Below are positions 18,041 to 26,593 of a DNA stretch of 64,000 nt, in pieces. Each line of letters begins with the position of its first letter. Position 1 is the stretch's first letter. The notes below the pieces were generated by a model, which saw only the letters and a program-made list of their open reading frames with translations, searched no databases and was not told the origin of the DNA. This DNA is from Ferruginivarius sediminum (GTDB taxonomy: Bacteria; Pseudomonadota; Alphaproteobacteria; Kiloniellales; Rhodovibrionaceae), in the NCBI RefSeq assembly GCF_003344765.1, contig NZ_QPMH01000004.1:1-64000 (forward strand), in the 5' to 3' direction. The position numbers and the translations under genes were made by a program.

Positions 18041-19897
18041 CTAGAAGCCCTCCTCTGTGCCAACGGCATTCACGCCGCTGGCGATATTGCCGAGACCGAA
18101 ATCCAGGCCCCCGAGCTGGGCGGCCGAAGTGCCGACGCTCGCGGCAGTGCCGAGACTGGCTATCGGTGCACCGACAACCGGCAACACAAAGCGCTGCGTG
18201 ACGAATGCAGCCGCGATCTCCGCCGCCGTGCGCCTTGCGATATTGACCATCGCACTCCCGACGTCCTCGAAACCGCCAAGCAGGCTGTCCGCCAACTCGC
18301 GCTGAATGCTCCGACCGGCCTCGCGAAACGCGCCAACGGCCGCTTGCTCGAAGCCGCCCATGCCGCGCGCCGCCCGATCGGCGGCATCCGTCACGTCGTC
18401 GAGCTGAGACGTCGTATCCTCGATACTGGCATCTTCGGCAAAGCGCTGATTGAGCAAGCCCAGCGCCCGGTTGAATTGCTCGGCATCGATGGCCCCTCGC
18501 GCCAGGGCCTCGCGTAGCAAGTCCGCATCTTCACGATAATTGCGGATATCAGCCCCGGCCGGGTTGATCTCATCCATCAGGTCGGTCAGCGAGCGGTTGA
18601 ACCGTTCCTGTTCTTCGCGGGCATCGGCCAGGACGCCAGCATGCGCATCGATCAAGCCGGTGTTCCGCTCATATAGCCGCGCCGCCCGGCCTTGCGCGTC
18701 GGTCGTGTCCTCTGTCTCCCGCTGGAGCTGTGACATGGCCTTGGCCGCGTCCGAGGTCCGCACGGCGACGCCGAGAAGCGGCTCGCTTAACTGTTCTTGG
18801 ACCCGCGATAGCGTGGCGATCTGATCATTGAGAAACCGCAGACCCTCAAGCTGAGCCGGGAAGTCCGAAGCTGGTTGGCCGCTTTCGCGCATCCGCGCCG
18901 TGATGCGGTCGCGCCGCTCTATCAGCTCGTCAAGCCGGCCCTGCAATGCCTCGCGCGGCCCCTCGCGCTCGAAACTTTCGTTGATTGACCCGAGCACATC
19001 GCGGACGCCTAGCAGCGCGTCCCGCCACAGCCGCGTCGCACCCGTCGCGTCGTCGATATTGCCGGCCAGGGTCAACACCTCGTTGCCGAGTTGCTGCATC
19101 GCATCGCCGCCGGTCGCCTCGGTCTGTTCAAGCTCCTGGCGCAGCGTCGGCAGCTCGCGAATCAGAGCGTTGAGGACACGTTCGCGGACCAGCTCGCCGT
19201 CCTCAAGCAACCCTCGGAGCGCCCCCACGTCGTCGACGCCTTCAAGTTGATTAATCAAGGCACGTATCAAGCGCGGCGATGCGTCTATTAACGAGTTAAA
19301 TTCTTCGGCTCTTACAACCGAACCGGCAATTGCTTGTGAAAACTGCGTCGTCGCGGCGGCTGCTTCCTGCTGCGTCGCGCCGGAGATGGACAGCGCCGTG
19401 TTAAAGCTTTCGGTCACGCTCAGGATGCGCTCGGTCGATTGTCCGGTGCCCGCAAGGGCTTGATCCAGGCGCACGTACAGATTCGTGGTTTCCGCCAAAC
19501 CGCTCCGGGTCCGCTCGGACAGGTCGAGTAACGCTTGTTGACGCTGCTCCAGCTCGCGCGACGTGTCCGTCACCAGCCGAAGGCGGTTCTCAAGGCGTGT
19601 CGCCTCGTCACCAAGGGACAGCGCCGCCGACGCACCGCGCCGCAATGTCTCGGCAATCGCAATCGCCACGAACCCCCGCGCCGCCCGGCCGGCCGCGACG
19701 AAACCGCGCTCCAGCCGATCCATGCCGCGCGCCGTCTCGAAGCTCTCGCGCTTCAAGCGGTCGAAACTGCCCTCGACCCGACCAACCCGGCGCCGCAGAT
19801 CATCGGCGGATCGGGTTGCGCTACTGGCGGATTGCTCGAACTGCTGTGCACCACGCCGTGCGTCCGAGGCGTCAATGCCGAGACGAAGTGTGGCCAT
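18041..19897 (-). CDS. Tail tape-measure protein
   Basis: A 618-aa protein with the phage tape-measure domain (LRLVTDTSRELEQRQ, ERILSVTESFNTALSISGAT, AAAATTQFSQAIAGSVVRAEEFNSL with the usual LIDASPRLIRAL variant of the E.FNSL..q.P motif). Long coiled-coil helices and a helical, Ala/Gly-rich C-terminus follow. It would set tail length and help DNA entry; 618 aa implies a fairly short tail. Overlaps the start of the 158-aa gene's 3' end by 26 bp. Confidence 0.85.
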   Translation of the reverse strand: MATLRLGIDASDARRGAQQFEQSASSATRSADDLRRRVGRVEGSFDRLKRESFETARGMDRLERGFVAAGRAARGFVAIAIAETLRRGASAALSLGDEATRLENRLRLVTDTSRELEQRQQALLDLSERTRSGLAETTNLYVRLDQALAGTGQSTERILSVTESFNTALSISGATQQEAAAATTQFSQAIAGSVVRAEEFNSLIDASPRLIRALINQLEGVDDVGALRGLLEDGELVRERVLNALIRELPTLRQELEQTEATGGDAMQQLGNEVLTLAGNIDDATGATRLWRDALLGVRDVLGSINESFEREGPREALQGRLDELIERRDRITARMRESGQPASDFPAQLEGLRFLNDQIATLSRVQEQLSEPLLGVAVRTSDAAKAMSQLQRETEDTTDAQGRAARLYERNTGLIDAHAGVLADAREEQERFNRSLTDLMDEINPAGADIRNYREDADLLREALARGAIDAEQFNRALGLLNQRFAEDASIEDTTSQLDDVTDAADRAARGMGGFEQAAVGAFREAGRSIQRELADSLLGGFEDVGSAMVNIARRTAAEIAAAFVTQRFVLPVVGAPIASLGTAASVGTSAAQLGGLDFGLGNIASGVNAVGTEEGF

Positions 19898-20348
19898 TTA
19901 CCTTGCCCTCGATAGCATTGGCCAGCGCGGTCATGCGCTCGCAAAACTCAGTGACCCGCGCGCTGCCTTCTTGCATCCAGTTCTGAACGTTGCGGACATC
20001 ATCGGCGCTCATCTGTGCCAGCGTCTTCCAGATCCGCAGTTCGTCCTTTCGCTTGAGGCTCGACGCGAACGCGCGCGCCGCGCTATGCAGGCTGGTGCCT
20101 CCGCCGTAGTGCTCCCCGACACGATCACGCAGATAGATCGCAATGGGCCGGCGCGCCTTACGATTCGAGCCATCCGACAGAGGACACCTGCCACGCGCGA
20201 TCATCTCGTTGAGCGCGTCCATGAAGCCGGCCTCGTAGCTTTCGCTGTCTGCTACACCCATAGTGGGCCGGGCGACCGCAGAGGACACAGCCGCCCGGCC
20301 AGGCGCGACACGGGGCGGTGCGGCCGTATCGCTGCCGTCCTGCGTCAT
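19872..20348 (-). CDS. Uncharacterised element protein upstream of tape measure
   Basis: A 158-aa protein: disordered Pro/Ala-rich start, then GFMDALNEMIARGRCPLSDG, a helical, basic middle and a C-terminal TEFCERMTALANAIEGKVNG. Position just before the tape measure is where tail-assembly chaperones usually lie, but I see no motif that proves this. The ATG at 20348 overlaps the upstream stop (ATGA). Confidence 0.55.
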   Translation of the reverse strand: MTQDGSDTAAPPRVAPGRAAVSSAVARPTMGVADSESYEAGFMDALNEMIARGRCPLSDGSNRKARRPIAIYLRDRVGEHYGGGTSLHSAARAFASSLKRKDELRIWKTLAQMSADDVRNVQNWMQEGSARVTEFCERMTALANAIEGKVNGHTSSRH

Positions 20349-20698
20349 ATCTGCGCGGCCTCGCCGTTCTCCAGGCACAGATCGTGAAGGTCGACGTTTC
20401 GGAAGCCGCCGGTTGTCTGAAGGCGCACCGTACGGCCCTGCTGCGCGGCGACCTGACACAAGGCATCGCCGTACATAACCGGCGCGGCCGGCGCGAAAGT
20501 CACGTCGTCGAGACGGCGCCCGATCTCGTCATAGGCGACGACCTTCTTGCTGCCGCCATGCCGGCGCACGGTAAAGCTGGATTCCCTCGTGCCGCGTTGC
20601 GCTGGTGAGCCGTCACCTGGATGGACATCGACGATGTAGCCGATGGTGCCACCACGGGCCTCAGTCAACTCAACACGGTCGCCTACTCGATAGCTCAT
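20345..20698 (-). CDS. Uncharacterised SH3-like element protein
   Basis: A 117-aa protein starting SYRVGDRVELTEARGGTIGYIVDVHPGDG, which reads like a KOW/SH3 small beta-barrel. The rest is beta-rich (RTVRLQTTGGFRNVDLHDL). A ribosome-binding AGGAGA precedes the ATG. It could be a head-tail connector, but only fold-level guesses are possible. Confidence 0.5.
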   Translation of the reverse strand: MSYRVGDRVELTEARGGTIGYIVDVHPGDGSPAQRGTRESSFTVRRHGGSKKVVAYDEIGRRLDDVTFAPAAPVMYGDALCQVAAQQGRTVRLQTTGGFRNVDLHDLCLENGEAAQI

Positions 20699-20707
20699 GG
20701 TTCTCTC

Positions 20708-21421
20708 CTATCGCCGCTGGTGTCGGGACATGGGCTGGCCAGTGGCGCGGACGTTACGTGTCTGCGCGGATAGGCGCTGTAGAGCGTGCGCGCGGGCCTG
20801 TTGGGTGCGATCATGCGCCAGCTTCTTGGCACTACTCACAGCGCCCTCCAGCAGCTTTGTGGCGCTGTCGAGGGCGTCCAGCTCGTCCGTCTTGTCAGGG
20901 TGATGGCGCAGTAGCAGTTCGCGCTTCAAACGGGCCTGCTGGTCCTCTGTAAGTCCCGTCAGCATGGCGGGCGCCACCAGAATGGCATTCATCACCTTGG
21001 CATCACCAAGGTACTTGCGGGCTTCGTCATAAGGGCGAGACGCCTTGCCAATCTGCGCGCGAATCTCCGCAGCGATCTGACGTTCGTTTTCGTCCGCCGG
21101 CTGCGCGCCGATTGTGTCGCCGATCTCCCGCTCGATCTCTTCACGGCGCCGGCTTATCGCTTCCTTGGCGCGGGTAACGCTGCTGTGGCCATCCAGGCGC
21201 TTGCCCAGCGTCTCCGCCTGTTCGCCGACTTTGGCCTGCACACCATCCGGCGCTAGGTGATCGTCGCTCGCAGTCTCCGTGGCACTCCGGTCGAACCGGG
21301 CCACCTCGGTGCGGAGTTCTTCAGCAACTTCGCCGACTGTGGTGAACACGCCCCCGCGCGCGGCATAGCCCTGAAGGCTACCACCGACCATGGCGAGTTG
21401 ATTTTCGGATAGAGGTTTCAT
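20708..21421 (-). CDS. Uncharacterised helical element protein with HPDK motif
   Basis: A 237-aa, mostly helical protein, first gene after the control region. The long charged middle (RRREEIEREIGDTIG) suggests a coiled coil. Near 166-195, RLKRELLLRHHPDKTDELDA followed by a helix resembles helices II-III of a DnaJ J-domain around the HPD tripeptide. The ATG has an AGGAG box 9 bases upstream. No capsid or portal signature is seen. Function unknown. Confidence 0.5.
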   Translation of the reverse strand: MKPLSENQLAMVGGSLQGYAARGGVFTTVGEVAEELRTEVARFDRSATETASDDHLAPDGVQAKVGEQAETLGKRLDGHSSVTRAKEAISRRREEIEREIGDTIGAQPADENERQIAAEIRAQIGKASRPYDEARKYLGDAKVMNAILVAPAMLTGLTEDQQARLKRELLLRHHPDKTDELDALDSATKLLEGAVSSAKKLAHDRTQQARAHALQRLSAQTRNVRATGQPMSRHQRR

Positions 21422-21948
21422 TGCACCGCTCCTTCTGTGGGATAGCCGGCGTCCTCACGACGCGGGCGTATATCGCCAAATCGGTGCGTAGATTACCCCA
21501 TTGTTACCCGGTTCTGCAAGGGCAAACGATAAAATCGCAGAATACAGCGCGTTTAACGCCCAATACCCTGCGATCTTTAATCGCATGCTCGGCAGGGCAC
21601 GCCATAGATTACTTGCGTTGTGCGCTCTGCGCATGGCTTTTTACAGTCAAACCAAGACAAGCGAAATGTGGCGGAAAACTGCGGTGTGTGAGCCGTTGTG
21701 CTCGTCAATACTAATCGCCGCAGAGATATGCCTATGTACTCGTTAAACACAAAAACAGGCCAATTAATAGCACAAAACACGCGGATATTGTTCGCGGTCA
21801 AATAAAAGGTTCGTTTACCCAATCCCCCTACCGTCACGGTGTCACGTAATGCGTCACGATGGCGTAACGGCGTTACGGCCCCTCGTAGCGTCACGTAATG
21901 TAACGGTGTGCCTTTAGGCACCGTTACATCGTGACGGGGTGGACGCCT
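21422..21948. promoter_or_regulatory. Control region with repeats and palindromes
   Basis: This 527-bp gap between the helicase gene and the 237-aa gene contains no convincing gene. It holds TTACCCC and GTTACCC (about 21493-21509), the motif also found inside both att sites. It also has two direct GTCACGTAATG copies (21841 and 21890), the palindrome CGTAACG-G-CGTTACG (21863-21877) and the stem TGTAACGG...CCGTTACA (21899-21928). It is AT-richer than its surroundings. Likely the promoter/operator of the structural genes, and possibly the replication origin recognised by the adjacent helicase and primase. Confidence 0.6.
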
Positions 21949-22962
21949 TCAGCGTGACATGACGTGCCAGCGCCCATCCTGGCTTTCATAGACCAGCTTC
22001 TTGCGCTTGAGGGTGACGCGGATTTCATAGAGCCGTTGCCGTGCTGCGCCGATGCCGGCTTGCCGGGCTTGCTCGTTCCACTCTTCGACCGTCAGGCCGG
22101 CGGGTCCGGCTTCCTCCAAGATGGTGAGCATGGTCCCGGTGTTGCCGGTCGGTCGCTTGATCGCGGGCTCGATTGTTTCCGGCTCGGTCGGCTCGACCAC
22201 GCAGGACGTGATGTCGTCGCCGTCGTCGTCGATCCCGACTTCGACCTGTCGCAGCGTAAAGGACAAGGTTTCGCCTTCCGGGCCATCCTTCACGAATTCG
22301 GACGTGACCGTGACGGTCCCGGCCGGGCTTTTGGTCACGGAGAACTGCGCGTCGGCCGCGCCTGTCAGGGACGTGTGACCACGCGGGCGGTTGCCGTCGG
22401 TGCCGCAATGATGGATCACGACGACGCAGCACGCGAAAGCCGAGCGGATGGCGTCGGCGGCGGCCACGTAGCGCCCCATGTCCTCGGGATCGTTCTCGCT
22501 GCCCCTCAGAGTGCGATTGAGGGTATCCAATACCACGAGGCCCGGCAGCCTATCCCCCACCTGAGCGCGGATGTCCGCGATGAGCGTCTGGTGGTCGCCG
22601 ATCAGATCGACGGGTTCGCCCAGCAGGAAGAACGGCGGCGGGTCGTAATCCAGTTGCATATTCTGCTGTCGGAACGCCTCTATGCGCTTCTTGAAACCGT
22701 GCTGGCCTTCGCCGGCCACGTACACGACGGGCGCCTGCTGGACGCGCCGGCTACGGTATTCCCAGCCGAGTGCGACATGCATCGCCGCGTCGGTAGCCCA
22801 GAACGACTTGCCGCACTTGGGCGCGCCCCATGCCACGGCCAGGCCCTCGCGCGGCCAGAGGCCCTTTAAAAGATAATCGCGCTCGCTGGTCAGCCTGATG
22901 TCATCGAAGGCCGTGAGGGGAAAGCGGCACTTCGGCTCGAAGGTCTCCACCTTGCCGGTCAT
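21949..22962 (-). CDS. RepA-like AAA/RecA-fold replicative helicase
   Basis: A 337-aa ATPase of the AAA_25/RepA type. Walker A is GAPKCGKS (46-53), Walker B LVVLDTLNR with D146, then a VVVIHHCGTDG motif with the sensor histidines. The C-terminal ~80 residues look like a winged helix (LTILEEAGPAGLTVEEWNEQ). It would unwind element DNA during replication. The ATG at 22962 overlaps the stop of the primase gene (ATGA), so the two are coupled. Confidence 0.85.
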   Translation of the reverse strand: MTGKVETFEPKCRFPLTAFDDIRLTSERDYLLKGLWPREGLAVAWGAPKCGKSFWATDAAMHVALGWEYRSRRVQQAPVVYVAGEGQHGFKKRIEAFRQQNMQLDYDPPPFFLLGEPVDLIGDHQTLIADIRAQVGDRLPGLVVLDTLNRTLRGSENDPEDMGRYVAAADAIRSAFACCVVVIHHCGTDGNRPRGHTSLTGAADAQFSVTKSPAGTVTVTSEFVKDGPEGETLSFTLRQVEVGIDDDGDDITSCVVEPTEPETIEPAIKRPTGNTGTMLTILEEAGPAGLTVEEWNEQARQAGIGAARQRLYEIRVTLKRKKLVYESQDGRWHVMSR

Positions 22963-23852
22963 GCGGCCCTCCCGGCCGCTTCGGCCTTCAGCACTTCGTT
23001 CCAATCGGCGAAACCATCCGGCGGAAGCCGCAGCGTCACCTTGCGGCGCTGCCGAGTATAGGCTTCGACGGCTTCGTGCGCCGCCTTGATGCCCGGCTCG
23101 CCGTGGTCCGCGAAGATGTGAACATGGCGCACCTCGTCCGGCAACGCGACCTTGGCCAGCCGTCCGGCGCTGATGGCGCACCAGCACGGGATGCCGAACA
23201 TCTGCATGGCGGACAAGGCGTCTTCGATGCCTTCGGCCAGCCCCAGGACTTCGCCAGCCCGCGCGAGGCGGATGGCGCCCTTACCCTGCGGCCCAAGGCT
23301 CAACTTCGGTTGCTGGACGTTCGCCTTGCCCGTGCCGTCCACGCGCAGAAAGGTCCGATGAACGCCCGTTAGCTTTCTGTCCGGTCCCTGGATCGCGGCC
23401 ACCATCGCGGGTAGCTCGATGCCCGAAAACGGATATCGCAGCGCCGGGGCGAAGCGCAGCGACGGCGGCGGGTTAAGCCGGATGCCGCGCGCCTCCAAGT
23501 AGCTTTGCACTAGCGTGTCCGGCGCCGGTTCGGCCTCGCGCCAGATCCTGCGGGCGGCCTCTGAATTGTCATTACGTAATGACAATTTCCGCCGTGATGG
23601 ATTGTCTACACGTGTAGACAATTCGGCGCCTTCGGGACGTTTGCCGGACGCCTCCCACAGCCCGCGCCGCCGCAATTCGGCAATGATGTCCGCGCGCTCA
23701 CAGCCCGCATGACAGGTCAGCAGTGCGCCGTCGTCGCCGTCGCGGATGGATAGGGACGGATTGCCGTCGTCATGCGCTGGACAGCAGGCCGAACCGTAGC
23801 CGCCGTGCCAACGGCCCCCGAGGGCGAGGGTCAGGGCGCGGGCGTTCATCAC
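22959..23852 (-). CDS. Zinc-finger/Toprim primase
   Basis: A 297-aa DnaG-type primase of the short phage/plasmid kind. A CHC2-like finger (CCPAHDDGNPS about 23-33, then CHAGC 47-51) is followed by a linker and a Toprim domain: LGLAEGIEDALSA with the catalytic glutamate and VHIFADHGEPGIKAA with the Asp motif (DHGEPG in place of the usual DxDxAG). It lacks the superfamily 3 helicase found in P4 alpha; the helicase is the next gene. Its ATG overlaps the preceding stop (ATGA). Confidence 0.85.
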   Translation of the reverse strand: MMNARALTLALGGRWHGGYGSACCPAHDDGNPSLSIRDGDDGALLTCHAGCERADIIAELRRRGLWEASGKRPEGAELSTRVDNPSRRKLSLRNDNSEAARRIWREAEPAPDTLVQSYLEARGIRLNPPPSLRFAPALRYPFSGIELPAMVAAIQGPDRKLTGVHRTFLRVDGTGKANVQQPKLSLGPQGKGAIRLARAGEVLGLAEGIEDALSAMQMFGIPCWCAISAGRLAKVALPDEVRHVHIFADHGEPGIKAAHEAVEAYTRQRRKVTLRLPPDGFADWNEVLKAEAAGRAA

Positions 23853-24157
23853 GACACCTCGCGAATCGGCAAAGGTGGGAAGGTATCGGCGCCGACGGCT
23901 CGATATGTTTCCGGCGGGATGGCGTTGTAACGCTCAAGGCGCCGACGCAACCAATCCGCTTCATCAGCGTCCAGGCGTTCCAGCACTTCGGCCAGCAGCT
24001 CGCCCAAGGGACGCGGGCCGCGCTGATGCAGGGCTTCGGCCTGACGTTGCAGCGGGAGGGAAGGGGCGTTATGCTTCGGCTTGTCCGCCGCCTGCGTGAC
24101 AAGTCTCGAAGCCCCGGCCGCCGATGCCCCGGCGCCGGGGTTTCTTGTGGCCGCCAT
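23849..24157 (-). CDS. Uncharacterised element protein before primase
   Basis: A 102-aa protein with a disordered N-terminus and a helical, acidic middle (LGELLAEVLERLDADEADWL). It starts 3 bp after the AlpA-like gene and overlaps the primase start, so it belongs to the replication operon. No family recognised. Confidence 0.55.
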   Translation of the reverse strand: MAATRNPGAGASAAGASRLVTQAADKPKHNAPSLPLQRQAEALHQRGPRPLGELLAEVLERLDADEADWLRRRLERYNAIPPETYRAVGADTFPPLPIREVS

Positions 24158-24160
24158 CGC

Positions 24161-24358
24161 TCAAGCCGCCTCCGTGTCACGCGCGGCGGCCAGTGCCGCG
24201 ATGTGCGCCTCGACCTCGCTTTCGACGAAGCCGATTTTATTCGGCGCCAACCTTACGGGCTGCGGAAACCGGCCCTCGCGGCACAGTCGCATCAGCGAAA
24301 CGGGATGATAGCCGACGCGCGCGGCTGCTTCCTGCTTCGAGATAAGGCGCGTAGACAT
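24161..24358 (-). CDS. AlpA-family transcriptional regulator
   Basis: A 65-aa winged-helix/MerR-like DNA-binding protein of the AlpA family: RLISKQEAAARVGYHPVSLM, then RFPQPVRLAPNKIGFVESEV. Such proteins act as excisionase or transcriptional activators in P4-like elements. The ATG at 24358 has GGAGG 7 bases upstream. It heads the replication operon and probably links excision to replication. Confidence 0.85.
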   Translation of the reverse strand: MSTRLISKQEAAARVGYHPVSLMRLCREGRFPQPVRLAPNKIGFVESEVEAHIAALAAARDTEAA

Positions 24359-24450
24359 ATTCAGTGCCTCCATTGCACTTTGCAAAACTGCGTTGTGCTT
24401 GAAGGCTAGGGAGTGCTTAGATTGGTTGATACGGCAGGCAAATCGGAGAA

Positions 24451-24882
24451 TTAGATGCGGGACTTTTGGCGACGACAGAAATTGTCCAGCTTGTCCGGGT
24501 CGACGCCCCACCGCGCTGCCGCCTTTTCAAGTGCGGCCTCGTGAATGTTCTTGTGCTTGCCGTAGCGGGTCCGCCAAATGTGCTTGAGGCGTTCGACATC
24601 GTCGGCAGCCGGGATAAGCGGGTTGCCCATCTGCTGCGACACCCGCTTGAAAGGTCGGTCGGGCGGCTTGCCGCGCGGCTTCCGGCGCTCGCCCTGGGCA
24701 ATCTCTACTAACGCCTTGAATGCATCCGCCGGGACGGTCACGGAATCGTGGCCGTGCCGCTGGGCATAGGCCGCCCGGCTTTCCATCGTCCGCATAAAGC
24801 TGTAAAAACCCTCCAGGCTAAAACTACCGTCGCCCCGTCGGAGATCGGCGAGAATGATGTCCCACGCGTCAACGCCCGGCAT
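24451..24882 (-). CDS. Uncharacterised protein following integrase
   Basis: A 143-aa protein starting within the integrase stop codon (TGATG), so co-translated with it. The N-terminal half is helical (GFYSFMRTMESRAAYAQRHG). The C-terminal third (HKNIHEAALEKAAARWGVDP, then FCRRQK) is basic and may bind nucleic acid. No family recognised. An excision or regulatory partner of the integrase is possible from position only. Confidence 0.55.
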   Translation of the reverse strand: MPGVDAWDIILADLRRGDGSFSLEGFYSFMRTMESRAAYAQRHGHDSVTVPADAFKALVEIAQGERRKPRGKPPDRPFKRVSQQMGNPLIPAADDVERLKHIWRTRYGKHKNIHEAALEKAAARWGVDPDKLDNFCRRQKSRI

Positions 24883-26123
24883 CAGCGCGCCTCCGCAAGC
24901 TTGACCACGTTCTCGGCTTCCGCCGCGTCCATCGGCTGGCCGGCAATCACCCGGTCCAGGGCGCCGGCCCACGCCTGCAAGGCGCGGCGCTTTGCCGAGA
25001 GATAGCTGTGGCGGTCATAAACCGCCGTCACGCTCGTCTGCGTGTGATTGAGAACGCGGCCGATCACGTCAACGCTGATACCCATATGCGCCATGCCAGT
25101 TGCGGCCGTGCGGCGCAGATCGTGCAGGCGCCAATTCTCCATCGCGTCGCGGCCATCCTTCCGCCGCGCGGCGTTCGTCTCTTTCTCCATGCGCAGCTTG
25201 GCCTTGCTGTAGCCGCTGACGGGACGTGCGCCATAGGTGGTTGACCAGACGTAATCCCCGGCGCCGAAGGTCGGCAGGCCCCGCAGGATGTCGACGGCCT
25301 GACGGCAGAGGGGCACTTCCTGGCTGCGCCCGCTTTTCGTCTCGGGGATGGTCCACAACGCTGCGTCCAGATCGACGTCGCGCCAGCGCATGTCGGCAAC
25401 CTCGCCGCGCCGCTGCGCCGTCAGCAGCATCACCTTGAACATCGGCCCGAACGGATAGCCGGCGCCGTCGAAGGTCTGCCACAGATCGCGGACCTCCTGA
25501 TTCGACAGGACGCGCTCGCGCTGTTCTTCGCGCTGCGGCAGCTTCACCCCGGCAACGGGGCTAACCTGGACGATCTCGCGCTCGACGCACCAGTTGAAAA
25601 GCTTGCGCACATGGGCCAACACGCGGTTCGCCTGCGTCGTATAGCCTTCGTCCTGCATTTCATCCAGCAGGCGCAGCACGTCGCGGCGCTCGATGGCGCG
25701 GATATCGCGGCCTTTCCATCGTGGGGTGACGTGGTTCGCGAAAAGCTGTTCGACGGGCTTCCAGCTCTTGTTACGCCGCTTGTGATGCCGTTCGATGAAA
25801 TCCGCGACGATGTTCTCGACGGTATCCGGGCACTTCGTCCGGGCTTCCGCCTTCTCGTCCGCCGGGTCGCGCCCTTCCTCGACCGCTGCCAGTGCCTTTG
25901 ACGCCTTTTCGCGCGCCTTGGCAAGTCCGAGGGCAGGGTAGGAGCCGAGTGTCAGGCGGCGCTGACGCTGGCCGATGCGATAGAACACGATCCAGGACTT
26001 TTTGCCCTTGTCGGTCACGCGGATGCCGAAGCCGGGAAAGCTGGCGTCGAAGTATTCCGCGCGTCCCTGAGCCGGGGCCTTCAGCTTCTCGACGGCGGCG
26101 CTGGTGAGCTTAATCCGGGCCAT
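24882..26123 (-). CDS. Tyrosine-type site-specific integrase
   Basis: A 413-aa P4/CP4-57-type integrase. An N-terminal DUF4102 arm-binding domain (about 1-90: FDASFPGFGIRVTDKGKKSW, LGSYPALGLAKAR) precedes a SAM-like core-binding domain and a C-terminal catalytic domain with R239 (TAQRRGE), H334-x-x-R337 (LHDLRRTA), H360 (LNHT) and nucleophile Y369 (VYDRHS). It inserts the element into the 3' end of tRNA-Phe and, with a partner, excises it. The ATG at 26123 has a GGGAG box and places the usual start of the DUF4102 domain at the N-terminus. Confidence 0.95.
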   Translation of the reverse strand: MARIKLTSAAVEKLKAPAQGRAEYFDASFPGFGIRVTDKGKKSWIVFYRIGQRQRRLTLGSYPALGLAKAREKASKALAAVEEGRDPADEKAEARTKCPDTVENIVADFIERHHKRRNKSWKPVEQLFANHVTPRWKGRDIRAIERRDVLRLLDEMQDEGYTTQANRVLAHVRKLFNWCVEREIVQVSPVAGVKLPQREEQRERVLSNQEVRDLWQTFDGAGYPFGPMFKVMLLTAQRRGEVADMRWRDVDLDAALWTIPETKSGRSQEVPLCRQAVDILRGLPTFGAGDYVWSTTYGARPVSGYSKAKLRMEKETNAARRKDGRDAMENWRLHDLRRTAATGMAHMGISVDVIGRVLNHTQTSVTAVYDRHSYLSAKRRALQAWAGALDRVIAGQPMDAAEAENVVKLAEAR

Positions 26124-26134
26124 CACATGCTCCC

Positions 26135-26182
26135 TGGGGTAACACTGGGGTAACAGATATGTGGCGTTTAGCCGTGTTACCC
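26135..26182. promoter_or_regulatory. GGGGTAAC arm-type sites, right end
   Basis: Two direct GGGGTAAC copies (26136 and 26147) and an inverted GTTACCC (26176) lie between the integrase gene and attR, mirroring the left end. They may bind the integrase arm domain and also overlap its promoter, giving autoregulation. Confidence 0.55.
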
Positions 26183-26288
26183 GATGTTTAGGCATGTTGA
26201 CACGTATGGGCCGAATGTCAAGGCATACAGCGAATTTTCGGAAACGGGATGCTGCGATGGGCTAGGGCAGATTTAGGCCGATTGCGTA

Positions 26289-26334
26289 ACTGAAAATCGC
26301 AGTGTCGGTGGTTCGATTCCGCCCCTGGGCACCA
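26289..26334 (+). repeat. attR (46-bp direct repeat)
   Basis: An exact copy of 10958-11003, that is the tRNA-Phe 3' part from the anticodon loop to CCA, without the 5' half of a tRNA. It marks the right boundary of the element. The 259 bp between it and the next gene show no further feature. Confidence 0.93.
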
Positions 26335-26593
26335 TCCTCCGTTCGTAAGTTGAAGATGCTTTGAACGCCCGGCTCAGGCGCGGTACTACGCCGCGACGAT
26401 TGTTGATTTTTCGGTGGCACGATTGTCGTGCCGAGCGTAAAGATTTCAGTCGCGACAAACGTTGTCTTCTCGACCAGTTCACGTTGAGTTTAACTCATGC
26501 AAATTAAGACTTTGTTGACCAATTGGTTGGTAAGGGTGTAGGCCATCTTATCTTGGGTGTGAGCGTTGTCGCAATTCAGCCGCTGGGTGTAAA

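Larger units (their letters stand above)
10958..26334. mobile_element. Integrated phage-like element in tRNA-Phe
   Basis: A ~15.4-kb insertion bounded by a 46-bp perfect direct repeat, one copy being the 3' part of tRNA-Phe and the other lying beside a tyrosine integrase. It carries, from the right end leftward on the minus strand: integrase, a 143-aa protein, AlpA-like regulator, primase, RepA-like helicase, three unknown proteins, tape measure, Ntn-hydrolase-like protein, a TerS candidate, TerL ATPase, TerL nuclease, small genes and a LamG-like protein; three unrelated genes on plus are at the left end. I find no capsid, portal, prohead protease, tube or lysis gene. It may be a degraded prophage or a phage satellite that borrows capsids. 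Confidence 0.85.

Noticed and set aside
26273..26482. Minus-strand open frame with VPRGGIEPPTLRFS
   Set aside because: Same kind of artefact, arising from the tRNA fragment at attR.
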